Source: an uncultured Pelagibacteraceae bacterium (GTDB lineage Bacteria > Pseudomonadota > Alphaproteobacteria > Pelagibacterales > Pelagibacteraceae). From it: a stretch of 37,607 nucleotides of DNA. The position numbers and the translations under genes are program-made. The stretch is from the NCBI GenBank assembly GCA_902601235.1, contig CACKMG010000007.1, positions 1-37,607 on the forward strand, given 5' to 3'. The notes under the pieces were generated by a model, which was given only the letters and a program-made list of their open reading frames with translations, was not told the origin of the DNA and did no database searches. Positions 1 to 10,744 of this stretch are shown one piece after another; the first letter of the stretch is position 1, and every line of letters starts with the position of its first letter.

Positions 1-1709
1 TTTTTATATTCCACTGAAGTAGTTAGTAGTTCTTGGTGGTTACCTTCACCAATTACTTGACCGTTATTAATTACGTATATTTTATCAGAATTTAAAATCG
101 TAGAGAGTCTGTGAGCTATAACTATAGTTGTTCTGCCTTTTGTTAGATAAGTTATTGCTTTTTGAATCTTACTCTCTGTTTCAGCATCTAAAGAAGATGT
201 TGCTTCGTCCAATAATATAATTGGACTTTTTTTAAGTATTGCTCTTGCTATAGATAATCTTTGTTTTTCTCCACCAGATAATCTTATTCCATTTTCACCA
301 ATTAGTGTGTCATATTTTTTTGGAAGCTTTTCAATAAATTCGTCGGCAAATGAAAATTTTGCAGCTTCTTTTATTTCATTATCAGAAGCATCTAAATTAG
401 CATAGGCTATATTATTTCTAATACTGTCATCAAATAAAGTTGTTTCTTGGCTGACTAAAGAAATATTTTTTCTTAGTGAGGATAAAGTAGAACCATAAAT
501 TGATTGATTATCTATCTTAATGTCACCTTCACTAATATTATAAAATCTAGGAATTAGATTTAAAATAGTAGATTTTCCTGCACCACTTTGACCAACTAGT
601 GCAGTCATTTTTTCTCCAGGTAAATTAAGATTTATTTTATTAAGAATTTGATTTTCATTATTTTTATATTTAAAATCGACATTTTCAAATTTAATAGTAC
701 CGTTAGTTACATTTAAATTTTTTGCATTACTTTCATCCTTTACCTGTGGTAAATCATCTATGATTGGTAAAACATTTCTAGCACCTGCCAAACCTTGCTG
801 TATTGATATATTTAAAGTCGCTAAAGATCTTACTGGTTGATAGGCTAACATCATTGCAGCTAAAAATGAGAAAAAATTACTGACCTCAAGTTCATTTTTC
901 ATTATTAATTTTGCAGATACAAATATGATTATTGCTATCATAATGCCAGTAAGCGATTCCATTATTGGGGATGCTCTAACAAAAACAATAGCAATTTTTC
1001 TTTGTGTTTCTTTTAAGGTCTCAATAAACTCTCGAGATCTATTTTTTTCATATTCTTCTTTTTGAAAAATTTTAATTATTTTATGATTTTTGAAAATTTC
1101 AATTAGATATGAAGATAAAGTTCCAAGTTTATGCATTTGTTCAATTGAAACTTTCCCAATTCTTTTTCCAAGTGTTCTAGCTACGACACTTGCAAATGGT
1201 ATCATAATTATTGCAATTATGGATAGCTTCCAATTTTGATAAAACATTACAGACAACAAACCTATTAATGTAAGACTATCTTTAAATAAATTCAGTAAAG
1301 CAGTACTTATTAAATTAACTATTAAGTTTACGTCATTAAGTAAGTTACCAATAAACTGACCTGTGTGCTTTTCGTCAATTCTTTGAGTATCTGCTTTAAT
1401 TAGTGATGCGAACATATCATTTTGAAGATCTCTCTTTACATCTTCAGCTACACCAATCATGATAAATTTTGCAGAATAAAGTGAAATACCTTTAACAAAG
1501 AAAGCAATTATGATTAATAAGGGAATAATAAAAATTAATGTTTCAGATTTATTTATAAAAAGTTCTTTAATTGCTGGATCTAATAGATATGCTACAGACG
1601 ATGTACTGGCAGCTAATATTAAAGATAGAACAGCAGATATTAAAATTTTATTTAAATATTTTCTTGTATATTGCTTATAAAGCCGTATAAAAATTTCTTT
1701 ACTTTCCAT
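1..1709 (-). CDS. msbA: MsbA-like ABC exporter, half-transporter (partial, C-terminal end cut by window edge)
   Basis: Absent from the ORF track because it runs off the left edge. Reading back from the ATG at 1707-1709 (MESKEIFIRLYKQY...) gives about 569 residues in one open frame. The N-terminal half is a hydrophobic six-helix-type permease domain. The C-terminal half is a complete ABC ATPase with Walker A GQSGAGKS, signature LSGGEKQR, Walker B IILLDEATSS and the H-loop histidine in TTIVIAHR. This is the fused TMD-NBD half-transporter layout of MsbA and related lipid or drug exporters, which work as homodimers in the inner membrane. MsbA is about 580 residues, so only a few are missing. It follows ubiA with a 3-nt gap and is probably co-transcribed with it. 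The MsbA assignment and lipid A substrate are inferred from overall type; another type I exporter is possible. Confidence 0.75.
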   Translation of the reverse strand, partial: MESKEIFIRLYKQYTRKYLNKILISAVLSLILAASTSSVAYLLDPAIKELFINKSETLIFIIPLLIIIAFFVKGISLYSAKFIMIGVAEDVKRDLQNDMFASLIKADTQRIDEKHTGQFIGNLLNDVNLIVNLISTALLNLFKDSLTLIGLLSVMFYQNWKLSIIAIIMIPFASVVARTLGKRIGKVSIEQMHKLGTLSSYLIEIFKNHKIIKIFQKEEYEKNRSREFIETLKETQRKIAIVFVRASPIMESLTGIMIAIIIFVSAKLIMKNELEVSNFFSFLAAMMLAYQPVRSLATLNISIQQGLAGARNVLPIIDDLPQVKDESNAKNLNVTNGTIKFENVDFKYKNNENQILNKINLNLPGEKMTALVGQSGAGKSTILNLIPRFYNISEGDIKIDNQSIYGSTLSSLRKNISLVSQETTLFDDSIRNNIAYANLDASDNEIKEAAKFSFADEFIEKLPKKYDTLIGENGIRLSGGEKQRLSIARAILKKSPIILLDEATSSLDAETESKIQKAITYLTKGRTTIVIAHRLSTILNSDKIYVINNGQVIGEGNHQELLTTSVEYK

Positions 1710-1712
1710 AAT

Positions 1713-2576
1713 TTAAATTTTTCCTAAGATTAGACTTAAAGTGATTATAAACCCTAAACTGTTATTAGATTTAAAAATTTTATAACAATTTAGAGGATCA
1801 TTAAAATTCAACTTTTTAATTTGAACTAAGAAAATTTGAAAAAAAACTATCACCATCGATAGAAAAAATATTTTATTTAATTCCATCAAATAACCAACAA
1901 TTAATAAGCTTGTAAAAAAGATAGTGTAGGATGTGCATAAAAATATATGTGGGTTTTTTTTAAATTTTATTGAGGTTGATTTAAGTCCTATAATTTCATC
2001 ATCTTTAATATCTTGAAATCCATATATCGTGTCATATCCAAGTGTCCAAAATATGGCTCCAATATAAAAGATTATTGGGACAAGATTTATTTCATTATTT
2101 ATTGATGTCCAGCCAAGAATTAGGCCATAATTAAATGTAATTCCCAAAAAAAGCTGTGGCCAATAAGTAAAGCGTTTCATTAAAGGGTAAGTAAATGCTA
2201 ATGGCATTGATCCTAATGCTAAAAAAATAGTTAAATAATTAAAATTAATTAATACAAAAAAAGCTAGAAGACATAGAATTAAAGAATAAATTATTCCTAG
2301 CTTTACAGAAACTTTACCTGATGCAATTGGTCTACTTTTTGTTCTTAAAACCTTTTTATCAAAATTTCTGTCTATTATGTCATTTACAATACAGCCAGCA
2401 GATCTCATTAGGATTGCACCTAAAAGAAATAAAATTAAGTACAAAATATAAGTCGCTTTCTCCACTAAAAAATTAAACCCTAAAGTTAATCCCCAAGCAC
2501 ACGGCCAAAAAAGCAACATATATCCTATTGGTTTTTTAAATCTTGTAAGTTCAATGAATAAATTTATTTGGTTCAT
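1713..2576 (-). CDS. ubiA: 4-hydroxybenzoate polyprenyltransferase
   Basis: UbiA-superfamily intramembrane prenyltransferase that attaches the polyprenyl tail to 4-hydroxybenzoate in ubiquinone synthesis. Both Mg-diphosphate-binding aspartate motifs are visible: NDIIDRNFD near residue 65 and DTIYGFQDIKDD near residue 180. The conserved SRPIASG loop follows the first. The remainder is about eight hydrophobic helices and the 287-residue length is normal. The ATG start is divergent from the DUF2721 gene, and msbA follows 3 nt after the stop. The two aspartate motifs and the SRPIASG loop separate it from the heme farnesyltransferase CtaB elsewhere in this window. Ubiquinone serves the bc1 and oxidase chain also encoded here. 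Confidence 0.93.
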   Translation of the reverse strand: MNQINLFIELTRFKKPIGYMLLFWPCAWGLTLGFNFLVEKATYILYLILFLLGAILMRSAGCIVNDIIDRNFDKKVLRTKSRPIASGKVSVKLGIIYSLILCLLAFFVLINFNYLTIFLALGSMPLAFTYPLMKRFTYWPQLFLGITFNYGLILGWTSINNEINLVPIIFYIGAIFWTLGYDTIYGFQDIKDDEIIGLKSTSIKFKKNPHIFLCTSYTIFFTSLLIVGYLMELNKIFFLSMVIVFFQIFLVQIKKLNFNDPLNCYKIFKSNNSLGFIITLSLILGKI

Positions 2577-2628
2577 AAAAATTTACTTGTAAATAACAAA
2601 GGCAACATTGATAATCAAACTGATTCGC

Positions 2629-3033
2629 ATGAATATCGACTATACAGTAACAGCACTAATGTTTCCTGCAATTCCTCTAATAATGGGAGTTTATAGTAAC
2701 AGATTTCATTCTTTAAGTGCTTTAATTAGAGAGCTTCATGATGAGCATGTTTATGAAAAACATGTTCCACCTGAATGGAAAAAGCAATTTATAAATTTAA
2801 GTGGAAGAATTACTTTGCTTAGATGGTCAATTATGTTTGGAGCATTTGGTTTTTTATTTAATATGCTAACAGTTTTAGCTCTTTACTTGAATGAGGTTTT
2901 TATAGCAAGATTGATTTTTGGATCTTGTTGTTTATCAATGATGATTTCAATAATTTTTTTTATAAGAGAAATTCATGTTTCAACAAATGCTCTAAGACTA
3001 CATATGTCAGATATGGATGTAAAAGTTGATTAA
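2629..3033 (+). CDS. DUF2721 family small membrane protein
   Basis: A 134-residue membrane protein matching DUF2721 as I know it. After a short N-terminus comes TALMFPAIPLIMGVYSNRF, then SLSALIRELHDE, a charged stretch and two further hydrophobic segments. Function is unknown. I chose the ATG at 2629 because it puts the conserved FPAIPL segment close to the N-terminus. The ORF track instead starts at a TTG at 2608, which has an AAAGG about 5 nt upstream, so a 141-residue form with seven extra residues remains possible. It stands alone on the plus strand, divergent from ubiA and convergent with the quinone oxidoreductase, whose stop codon it overlaps. Confidence 0.72.
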   Translation: MNIDYTVTALMFPAIPLIMGVYSNRFHSLSALIRELHDEHVYEKHVPPEWKKQFINLSGRITLLRWSIMFGAFGFLFNMLTVLALYLNEVFIARLIFGSCCLSMMISIIFFIREIHVSTNALRLHMSDMDVKVD

Positions 3034-4001
3034 GGAATTATTACCGCAGGGCCAGTAAGTACTCTCGTCTCTAAATCTTTGTGTGCTTGAGCTGCGTCTT
3101 TAAGAGAGTATTTTCTTGAGATATCAACTTTGAACTTAGCAGATAAAATAGCATCAAAAACTTTTTTTGCTGATTCAACTAATTCTTCCCTCGTAACAGT
3201 GTAATGTGCAATAGATGGTCTTGTAAAAAATAATCCTTTGGCATTTATATCTTTTTTTACATCAATCGTATCGACATACCCTGAAGCATTTCCGAATGCC
3301 ACCATCATTCCTCTAATCTTTAATGTTTCAATTGACCCTTTGAATGTTTTAATACCAACACCATCATAGACTACGTCAATACTATTTTTACCTACAATTT
3401 TTTCAACTTCTTCTACAAAATTTTTTTCACTATAATTAATTACATGATGACAACCATTTTTTTTCGCTATCTCTTCTTTATCTTTTGAACCCACAGTTCC
3501 AATCACTTGTGCACCTAAGGCATTTGCCCATTGGCATAAAATTTGGCCAAGTCCACCTGCAGCAGCATGATATAAAACTTTGTCACCTTTTTTTAATGGA
3601 TATGCCCTATGTAGTAAATATTCTGCAGTAATTCCTTTTAAAGTAATACAAGACGCTACTTCATCAGAAACACCATCAGGGACAGATACCAATTTTTCTT
3701 CAGGCATTATTTGTTTTTCTGAATATGCTCCAATAGGCATCGAAGCATGAGTAATTCTATCACCAACTTTAAATAAATTAACTTCAGATCCAACTTTTTC
3801 GATAACACCACAGGCTTCAAGACCAATACCACTGGGTAGTGGAATAGGGTAAAGACCTGTTCGATGATAAACGTCTATAAAATTTAAACCGATTGACAAA
3901 TTTTTAATTAAAACCTCTTTTGGCCCAGGTTTTCCGATTTCCACATCCTTATAAACGAGAACCTCAGGTCCACCAAATTTTTCAATTAGTATTGATTTCA
4001 T
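3030..4001 (-). CDS. NADPH:quinone oxidoreductase family protein (zinc-free MDR)
   Basis: Medium-chain dehydrogenase/reductase of the quinone oxidoreductase (zeta-crystallin, QorA-like) group, 323 residues. The N-terminal GroES-like domain begins MKSILIEKFGGPEVL and contains the group pattern NFIDVYHRTGLYPIPLPSG. The nucleotide-binding Rossmann segment AAAGGLGQILCQWANALGA lies near residue 145. The cysteine and histidine ligands of the zinc alcohol dehydrogenases are not evident, which fits the zinc-free QOR branch. It likely reduces quinones or other enones with NADPH in the cytosol. It is the last gene of the dehalogenase-DoxX-pirin-QOR run and starts 2 nt after the pirin stop. Exact substrate unknown. 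Confidence 0.87.
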   Translation of the reverse strand: MKSILIEKFGGPEVLVYKDVEIGKPGPKEVLIKNLSIGLNFIDVYHRTGLYPIPLPSGIGLEACGVIEKVGSEVNLFKVGDRITHASMPIGAYSEKQIMPEEKLVSVPDGVSDEVASCITLKGITAEYLLHRAYPLKKGDKVLYHAAAGGLGQILCQWANALGAQVIGTVGSKDKEEIAKKNGCHHVINYSEKNFVEEVEKIVGKNSIDVVYDGVGIKTFKGSIETLKIRGMMVAFGNASGYVDTIDVKKDINAKGLFFTRPSIAHYTVTREELVESAKKVFDAILSAKFKVDISRKYSLKDAAQAHKDLETRVLTGPAVIIP

Positions 4002-4003
4002 AA

Positions 4004-4840
4004 CTATTTTACAAAAGTACCATTATGATAATCTTGAACAGCTTGCAAGATCTCAGCTTTTGTATTCATCACAAAAGGCCCACCTCTAGCTATTCTTTCA
4101 TTAATAGGTTTACCAGAAATAACTAAGAACTTTGCATTAGTTTGTGCTTTAACTTTTAAATTTTCACCTTTTGATAGCAAAATTAAAGTACTGCCTTTAA
4201 CTAAATCATGTTTTTTTTGACCAATTTTTATTTCACCATCAATTAAATAAATAAATGTATTATGAGCAGATGGCAGACTGTAACTAAATTCCTTTTCTTT
4301 TTTCAATTCTACATCAAAATAAGTTGGCTCAACATTGTGACCTTTAATAGGACCCTCGGCTTTTTCAAATTTACCAGCTATAACCTTTACTTGTTTTTCT
4401 GAGTCCTTGTGCATACTCATTTTGTCTGCATCAATATAAATATATTCTGGTTTACTCATTTTTAATTTTGCTGGCATGTTTATCCATAATTGAAATCCAT
4501 GAAGTTTGCCTTCTTTCATCGCTGGCATTTCTGAATGGATAATACCGCTTCCAGTTTTCATCCACTGAACATCGCCTGCAGTCATCCTCCCTTCACCACC
4601 AGTACTATCTTTATGTTCAAAATCTCCCGCAAGCATGTAAGTAACTGTTTCAATACCCCTATGAGGATGGGGAGGAAAGCCTGCAATATAATCTTCACTA
4701 TTTTCAGAGCCAAATTCATCTAACATTAAAAATGGATCAAAATAATTAGGCTCAACACCAATGCTTCTTTTTAACTTTACTCCTGCACCATCTGAAGCGG
4801 GGATAGGATCTATAATTTGTTTCACTTCAATATTTTTCAT
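4004..4840 (-). CDS. Pirin family protein
   Basis: Bicupin of the pirin family, 278 residues. The metal-binding set is visible in the N-terminal cupin: His58 and His60 in PPHPHRGIET, then His102 and Glu104 in GSGIIHSEMP. The second cupin half ends with the family-typical IARGGPFVMNTKAEI segment. Bacterial pirins variously act as quercetin 2,3-dioxygenases or as redox-sensing protein partners, so a complete metal site supports an enzymatic or redox role without identifying a substrate. It sits between doxX (36-nt gap) and qor (2-nt gap) on the same strand, suggesting work on quinone-like or phenolic compounds; that part is inference. Confidence 0.9.
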   Translation of the reverse strand: MKNIEVKQIIDPIPASDGAGVKLKRSIGVEPNYFDPFLMLDEFGSENSEDYIAGFPPHPHRGIETVTYMLAGDFEHKDSTGGEGRMTAGDVQWMKTGSGIIHSEMPAMKEGKLHGFQLWINMPAKLKMSKPEYIYIDADKMSMHKDSEKQVKVIAGKFEKAEGPIKGHNVEPTYFDVELKKEKEFSYSLPSAHNTFIYLIDGEIKIGQKKHDLVKGSTLILLSKGENLKVKAQTNAKFLVISGKPINERIARGGPFVMNTKAEILQAVQDYHNGTFVK

Positions 4841-4876
4841 AGAACTTAAATAATAATTTTAATGCTTAATTCAATA

Positions 4877-5245
4877 TTACTTTTTATCTAGGCAATAGCC
4901 TTTTGCTCCATTAACTACTAAAAATAAAAAACCACCAGCTAAGGCAATGTTTTTTAAGAAAGCAGTAAGTTGCATTTGATCACTAAAATCATTATGAAAT
5001 ATTACGGCAGTTGCAATGCAAAATAAACTCAAAGCTGCTGCAGCTATTCTAGTTTGATAACCAATAATAATTAAGATTGGTCCAACAATTTCAAGAATTA
5101 TGGCTGGAAAAATTAGAATACCTGGCAGACCAAAGCTTTCCATCCAACCAACAGTTCCCTCATAATTATTAATCTTAAAGATACCATTTAAAAGAAATAA
5201 AATTGAAATTGAAATTCTTGCAATTAAATCAAAAATTTTTGTCAT
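4877..5245 (-). CDS. DoxX family membrane protein
   Basis: A 122-residue, four-helix membrane protein. The N-terminus ARISISILFLLNGIFKI with a following loop, the PAIILEIVGPILIIIGYQTR segment and the ALAGGFLFLVVNGAKGY C-terminus are typical of the DoxX/DoxD family. Family members are linked to quinone-associated or thiol and oxidative-stress chemistry, but most have no assigned reaction. It lies between the HAD-type dehalogenase (13-nt gap) and pirin in one minus-strand run. The hydrophobic segments place it in the inner membrane. Specific function unknown. Confidence 0.85.
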   Translation of the reverse strand: MTKIFDLIARISISILFLLNGIFKINNYEGTVGWMESFGLPGILIFPAIILEIVGPILIIIGYQTRIAAAALSLFCIATAVIFHNDFSDQMQLTAFLKNIALAGGFLFLVVNGAKGYCLDKK

Positions 5246-5258
5246 AACTATTTATATA

Positions 5259-5921
5259 TTAAAATTTATTTAATAATCCAGATAAATCTTCTATTTCAAT
5301 ATTTGCCTTAAAATCTAAATTATCAAAAATATTATTATTTCTATTTACCCAGATAGATTGATAACCATAATTTCCACCACCAGATACGTCCCAAGTATTT
5401 GCACTTAAGAAAGCAACTTCATTTTTTTCAATTTTATATTTTTTTATAGGTATGTCATAAACTTTTGAATGTGGTTTATAAACTCCTACTTCTTCAATAG
5501 AAAAAATATCATCAAATAAATTTTCTAAATTATTACTTTTGACTAATTCATTTAGCAATGAAGGAGTTCCATTTGAAAGAATTGATAATTTAAATTTTTT
5601 TTCTTTTAAGGCTTTTAAAGTTTCTGGAACCTCTTTGTAGGGTGATAAGATTTTATATAAGTTAAGCAATTCATTTTTCATTGAAAGATCTATATTAAAA
5701 GCTTTCATTGATTTATCTAAACTATCTTCAGTAATTTGCCAAAAATCTTTATGTCTTTCCATCAGACTTCGAAGCCAAGTATATTCTAGTTGAGTGGTTC
5801 TCCAAAAATTTGCAAAAGACTCCCATTTGTCTCCGATTTTATCTTTGCATTTCTCAGCAGCAGAATTAACATCAAACAATGTGCCATAAGCATCAAAAAT
5901 TATTGCTTTAATATTTTTCAT
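5259..5921 (-). CDS. Haloacid dehalogenase, type II (HAD superfamily)
   Basis: The 220-residue protein has the layout of (S)-2-haloacid dehalogenases, which hydrolyse 2-haloalkanoates to 2-hydroxyacids. The nucleophile is Asp10 in FDAYGTLFDV. Arg41 in FWRTTQLEYTWLRSLM matches the substrate and halide-binding arginine. SNG lies in motif II, the lysine of YKPHSKVY in motif III, and SANTWDVSGG is the characteristic C-terminal signature of this subgroup. Such a complete match makes it more than a generic HAD phosphatase. It opens the run that continues with DoxX, pirin and QOR, and it is divergent from rsmE with only 17 bp between start codons. The natural substrate (for example marine haloacids) is inference. 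Confidence 0.88.
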   Translation of the reverse strand: MKNIKAIIFDAYGTLFDVNSAAEKCKDKIGDKWESFANFWRTTQLEYTWLRSLMERHKDFWQITEDSLDKSMKAFNIDLSMKNELLNLYKILSPYKEVPETLKALKEKKFKLSILSNGTPSLLNELVKSNNLENLFDDIFSIEEVGVYKPHSKVYDIPIKKYKIEKNEVAFLSANTWDVSGGGNYGYQSIWVNRNNNIFDNLDFKANIEIEDLSGLLNKF

Positions 5922-5938
5922 AAATTAACTTAACATAA

Positions 5939-6640
5939 ATGAGTAATATTAGATTATTTTTTTCAGACACATTATCATTGGATATGATAGATAAACTGGA
6001 TAAGTCTCAATCATATTATCTGACTAAAGTGATGAGACTAAAGGAAAATGAATTTTTTTCTCTATTTAATGGTAATGGCGAATGGGAAACAAAAGTTCTA
6101 GGAGTAACGAAAGGTATTGTTGAATTTAAAACTGTTAAACAATTAAGAAAGAAAGAAAGTTCAAAAGAATTATGGCTAGCATTTTCTCCAATTAAAACAA
6201 ACTATCAAAATTTTATGATTCAAAAAGCAACAGAACTAGGAGTAACAAAATTCTTACCCATTATTTTTGATAGAACAGTTGTGAGAAAAATTAATAACGA
6301 GCGTTTAGAAAAAATAGCTATTGAAGCAAGTGAGCAATCAAATCGTCTAAATGTTCCCAAAATAGAGAAAGCTCAAAATTTAAAAAATTTTCTAAAATTA
6401 AATTCAATGGATTTAATTTTTACTGATTTAAATTCAGACAATAAAAAAATTGATAAATCAAAGTTAACAGACAAACCTATTTGTATTATAATAGGTCCAG
6501 AAGGTGATTTTTCAGAGGCTGAAAGAGAGCAGATTCTCTCTTTTAAAGGTGTTCAGCCTCTTAAAATTAATGAGAATATTTTAAGATCTGAAACAGCAGT
6601 GATATCCGCTATTTCGATCATAAATTATGTGATTAATTGA
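5939..6640 (+). CDS. rsmE: 16S rRNA (uracil(1498)-N(3))-methyltransferase
   Basis: SPOUT-class methyltransferase that methylates U1498 of 16S rRNA in the 30S subunit. The 233-residue protein has an N-terminal PUA-like region with SQSYYLTKVMRLKENE, a KATELGVTKFLPI segment, and the knotted SAM-binding region with GPEGDFSEAE and LRSETAVI near the C-terminus, all typical of RsmE. Length is normal. It sits upstream of the cytochrome oxidase operon with a 61-nt gap, so the oxidase genes may have their own promoter. The start ATG is 17 bp from the divergent dehalogenase start. Confidence 0.93.
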   Translation: MSNIRLFFSDTLSLDMIDKLDKSQSYYLTKVMRLKENEFFSLFNGNGEWETKVLGVTKGIVEFKTVKQLRKKESSKELWLAFSPIKTNYQNFMIQKATELGVTKFLPIIFDRTVVRKINNERLEKIAIEASEQSNRLNVPKIEKAQNLKNFLKLNSMDLIFTDLNSDNKKIDKSKLTDKPICIIIGPEGDFSEAEREQILSFKGVQPLKINENILRSETAVISAISIINYVIN

Positions 6641-6701
6641 TAAATTGTCGCGAAAACTAAAGTGTAATTTTTATAAAAGAGCTTTATATAGCTATTAAAA
6701 A
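6641..6701 (+). promoter_or_regulatory. Leader/promoter region of the cytochrome oxidase operon
   Basis: This 61-bp gap precedes coxB. It has a TTGATA that overlaps the rsmE stop, then TTGTCGCGA (6645-6653) containing the palindrome TCGCGA, and several AT-rich -10-like stretches (TTTATA, TATATA). I could not settle on one -35/-10 pair with good spacing. The GC-rich TTGTCGCGA stands out in an otherwise AT-only gap and resembles half-sites of the redox regulator RegA/PrrA. Assignment as an operator is speculative. No Shine-Dalgarno is visible before coxB. Confidence 0.35.
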
Positions 6702-9151
<2,450 letters not shown>

Positions 9152-9171
9152 AACAAAAGCTAAAAAGTTTG

Positions 9172-10083
9172 ATGGATAATTCAAAGTTAAAAAAAAGAAA
9201 TTTATCACAAGAAGATTTATTTAATTTCTCAGAGTTATTTAAATTGATGAAGCCAAGAGTTATGTCTTTGGTGATTTTTACATGTGCAGTTGGTTTGTTA
9301 ACTGCACCAAATCTCGTTTCAACAAAAGATGCAGTTATTGGTATTTTATTAGTTTCTTTAGGAGCCGGTGCAGCAGGAGCATTAAATATGTGGTATGAGT
9401 CGGATCTTGATGCTTTGATGACTAGAACTTGTTTAAGACCTATACCAACAGGAAAGGTTAACAGAAATCAAGCTTTTATATTTGGAGTCACTTTATCGAT
9501 TGTTTCAGTATTAGCATTAGATTATTTTACTAATAGAATTTCAGCAGCAATATTACTTTTAACAATTTTGTTTTATGTTTTTGTTTATACAATCTGGCTG
9601 AAGAGACGTACACCACAAAATATTGTCATTGGTGGGGCTGCTGGAGCATTTCCTCCTGTGATTGGATGGACAATTGCTACCGGCTCAATTTCGATCGAAC
9701 CATTGGCCTTCTTTTTAATAATATTTTTTTGGACTCCTTCACACTTTTGGGCTTTAAGTTTGTATAAATCGGATGATTATAAAAAAGCTAATATCCCGAT
9801 GCTTCCTTTAACAAATGGAGTTCAAAGCACAAAAATAAATATATTTGTTTACTCACTATTAATGCTTCCAGTTATAATTTTTCCATATTTAATAAGTTTT
9901 GTTGGATTAACTTTTTTAGTCCCATCATTATTATTAACATTCTATTATAATTTTTTATGCTACGAGTTATACAATTATAAGAAAAATAAGTTTAATCCTA
10001 AAAAGGCAAAATCAATATTTGGATATTCAATACTTTATTTATTTTTAATTTTTGTTCTTTTTCTGATAGATAAAATATTATGA
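9172..10083 (+). CDS. ctaB: Protoheme IX farnesyltransferase (heme O synthase)
   Basis: Adds a farnesyl group to heme b to give heme O, the precursor of heme A for the oxidase encoded alongside. The UbiA-type motif appears as NMWYESDLDALMTRT, followed by RPIPTGKV. The second loop has WTPSHFWALSLYKSDDY, diagnostic for CtaB/CyoE. About nine hydrophobic helices. I start at the ATG at 9172 (MDNSKLKK, 303 residues); the ORF track starts one codon earlier at a TTG. The stop TGA overlaps the ATG of the small coxF-like gene (ATGA), implying translational coupling. Confidence 0.95.
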   Translation: MDNSKLKKRNLSQEDLFNFSELFKLMKPRVMSLVIFTCAVGLLTAPNLVSTKDAVIGILLVSLGAGAAGALNMWYESDLDALMTRTCLRPIPTGKVNRNQAFIFGVTLSIVSVLALDYFTNRISAAILLLTILFYVFVYTIWLKRRTPQNIVIGGAAGAFPPVIGWTIATGSISIEPLAFFLIIFFWTPSHFWALSLYKSDDYKKANIPMLPLTNGVQSTKINIFVYSLLMLPVIIFPYLISFVGLTFLVPSLLLTFYYNFLCYELYNYKKNKFNPKKAKSIFGYSILYLFLIFVLFLIDKIL

Positions 10084-10205
10084 TAACCCCAGATAAAAAA
10101 ACAAAAAAAAAAAATAAAATTACGGCACTTGCAATTATTGCTTTTATGATTTTTCTTTTCTTTTTTACTTTATATAATACAGGAGTATTTGATAGAGCTA
10201 TATGA
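10080..10205 (+). CDS. Small CoxF-like membrane protein between ctaB and ctaG
   Basis: Too short for the ORF track. The frame from the ATG at 10080 to the TGA at 10203-10205 encodes 41 residues: a lysine-rich N-terminus (MITPDKKTKKKNK), one hydrophobic helix (about residues 14-33), then NTGVFDRAI. Both ends overlap neighbours by four bases, ATGA with the ctaB stop and ATGA with the ctaG start, which strongly suggests a real, translationally coupled gene. In other alphaproteobacteria a small single-helix protein (CoxF) sits in exactly this place, with a cationic start and a C-terminal glycine-then-arginine pattern. Function of CoxF is not established; oxidase assembly is the usual guess. Inner-membrane location inferred. 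Confidence 0.82.
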   Translation: MITPDKKTKKKNKITALAIIAFMIFLFFFTLYNTGVFDRAI

Positions 10206-10735
10206 TTGAAAGAAAAAAATTAACCCCAATAGTCTTGGCTGGTATTTTTGTTTTAATGCTAGGCTTATCTTATGCAGCAGTGCCATTATATGACCTTTTT
10301 TGCCGGGTTACTGGTTTTGGTGGAACTACTCAAGTATCGAACAATGCACCAAAAATAGTATTAGATAAAGTGGTCAGTGTGAGATTTGATACTAACGTAA
10401 ATAATTTACCATGGGATTTTAAAGCTAAATCAAATGTTATTGATGTAAAAGTTGGTCAAGTTAATAAAATAGAATTTGAAGTAATTAATTATAGTGACGA
10501 ACCAACAGCTGGAGTAGCAAGTTTTAATGTTTCACCAACTGGCTTTGGGAAATATTATAGTAAATTAGGTTGTTTTTGTTTTGAAAAACAGGAATTAAAA
10601 GCTGGTGAAAAAGCAACTTATGTTATGACTTTTTATTTAGACCCCGAAATGGTCAATGATCCTGCTGTGAAAAATTTAGAAGATGTAACTATGTCGTATA
10701 CTTTTTTCTCGACAGATTACTATAAACAATCATAA
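10202..10735 (+). CDS. ctaG: Cytochrome c oxidase assembly protein CtaG/Cox11
   Basis: Copper chaperone that delivers CuB copper to subunit I. The 177-residue protein has one N-terminal membrane anchor (about residues 10-30, ending YAAVPLYDLFCRVTGFGG) and a periplasmic immunoglobulin-like domain. Cys34 near the membrane and Cys124/Cys126 in LGCFCFEKQ correspond to the conserved copper-binding cysteines. The C-terminal LDPEMVNDPAVKNLEDVTMSYTFF is typical. It overlaps the coxF-like ORF by ATGA and precedes coxC by 9 nt. Distinct from the unrelated CtaG of Bacillus. Confidence 0.96.
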   Translation: MIERKKLTPIVLAGIFVLMLGLSYAAVPLYDLFCRVTGFGGTTQVSNNAPKIVLDKVVSVRFDTNVNNLPWDFKAKSNVIDVKVGQVNKIEFEVINYSDEPTAGVASFNVSPTGFGKYYSKLGCFCFEKQELKAGEKATYVMTFYLDPEMVNDPAVKNLEDVTMSYTFFSTDYYKQS

Positions 10736-10744
10736 TCCAAAAAA

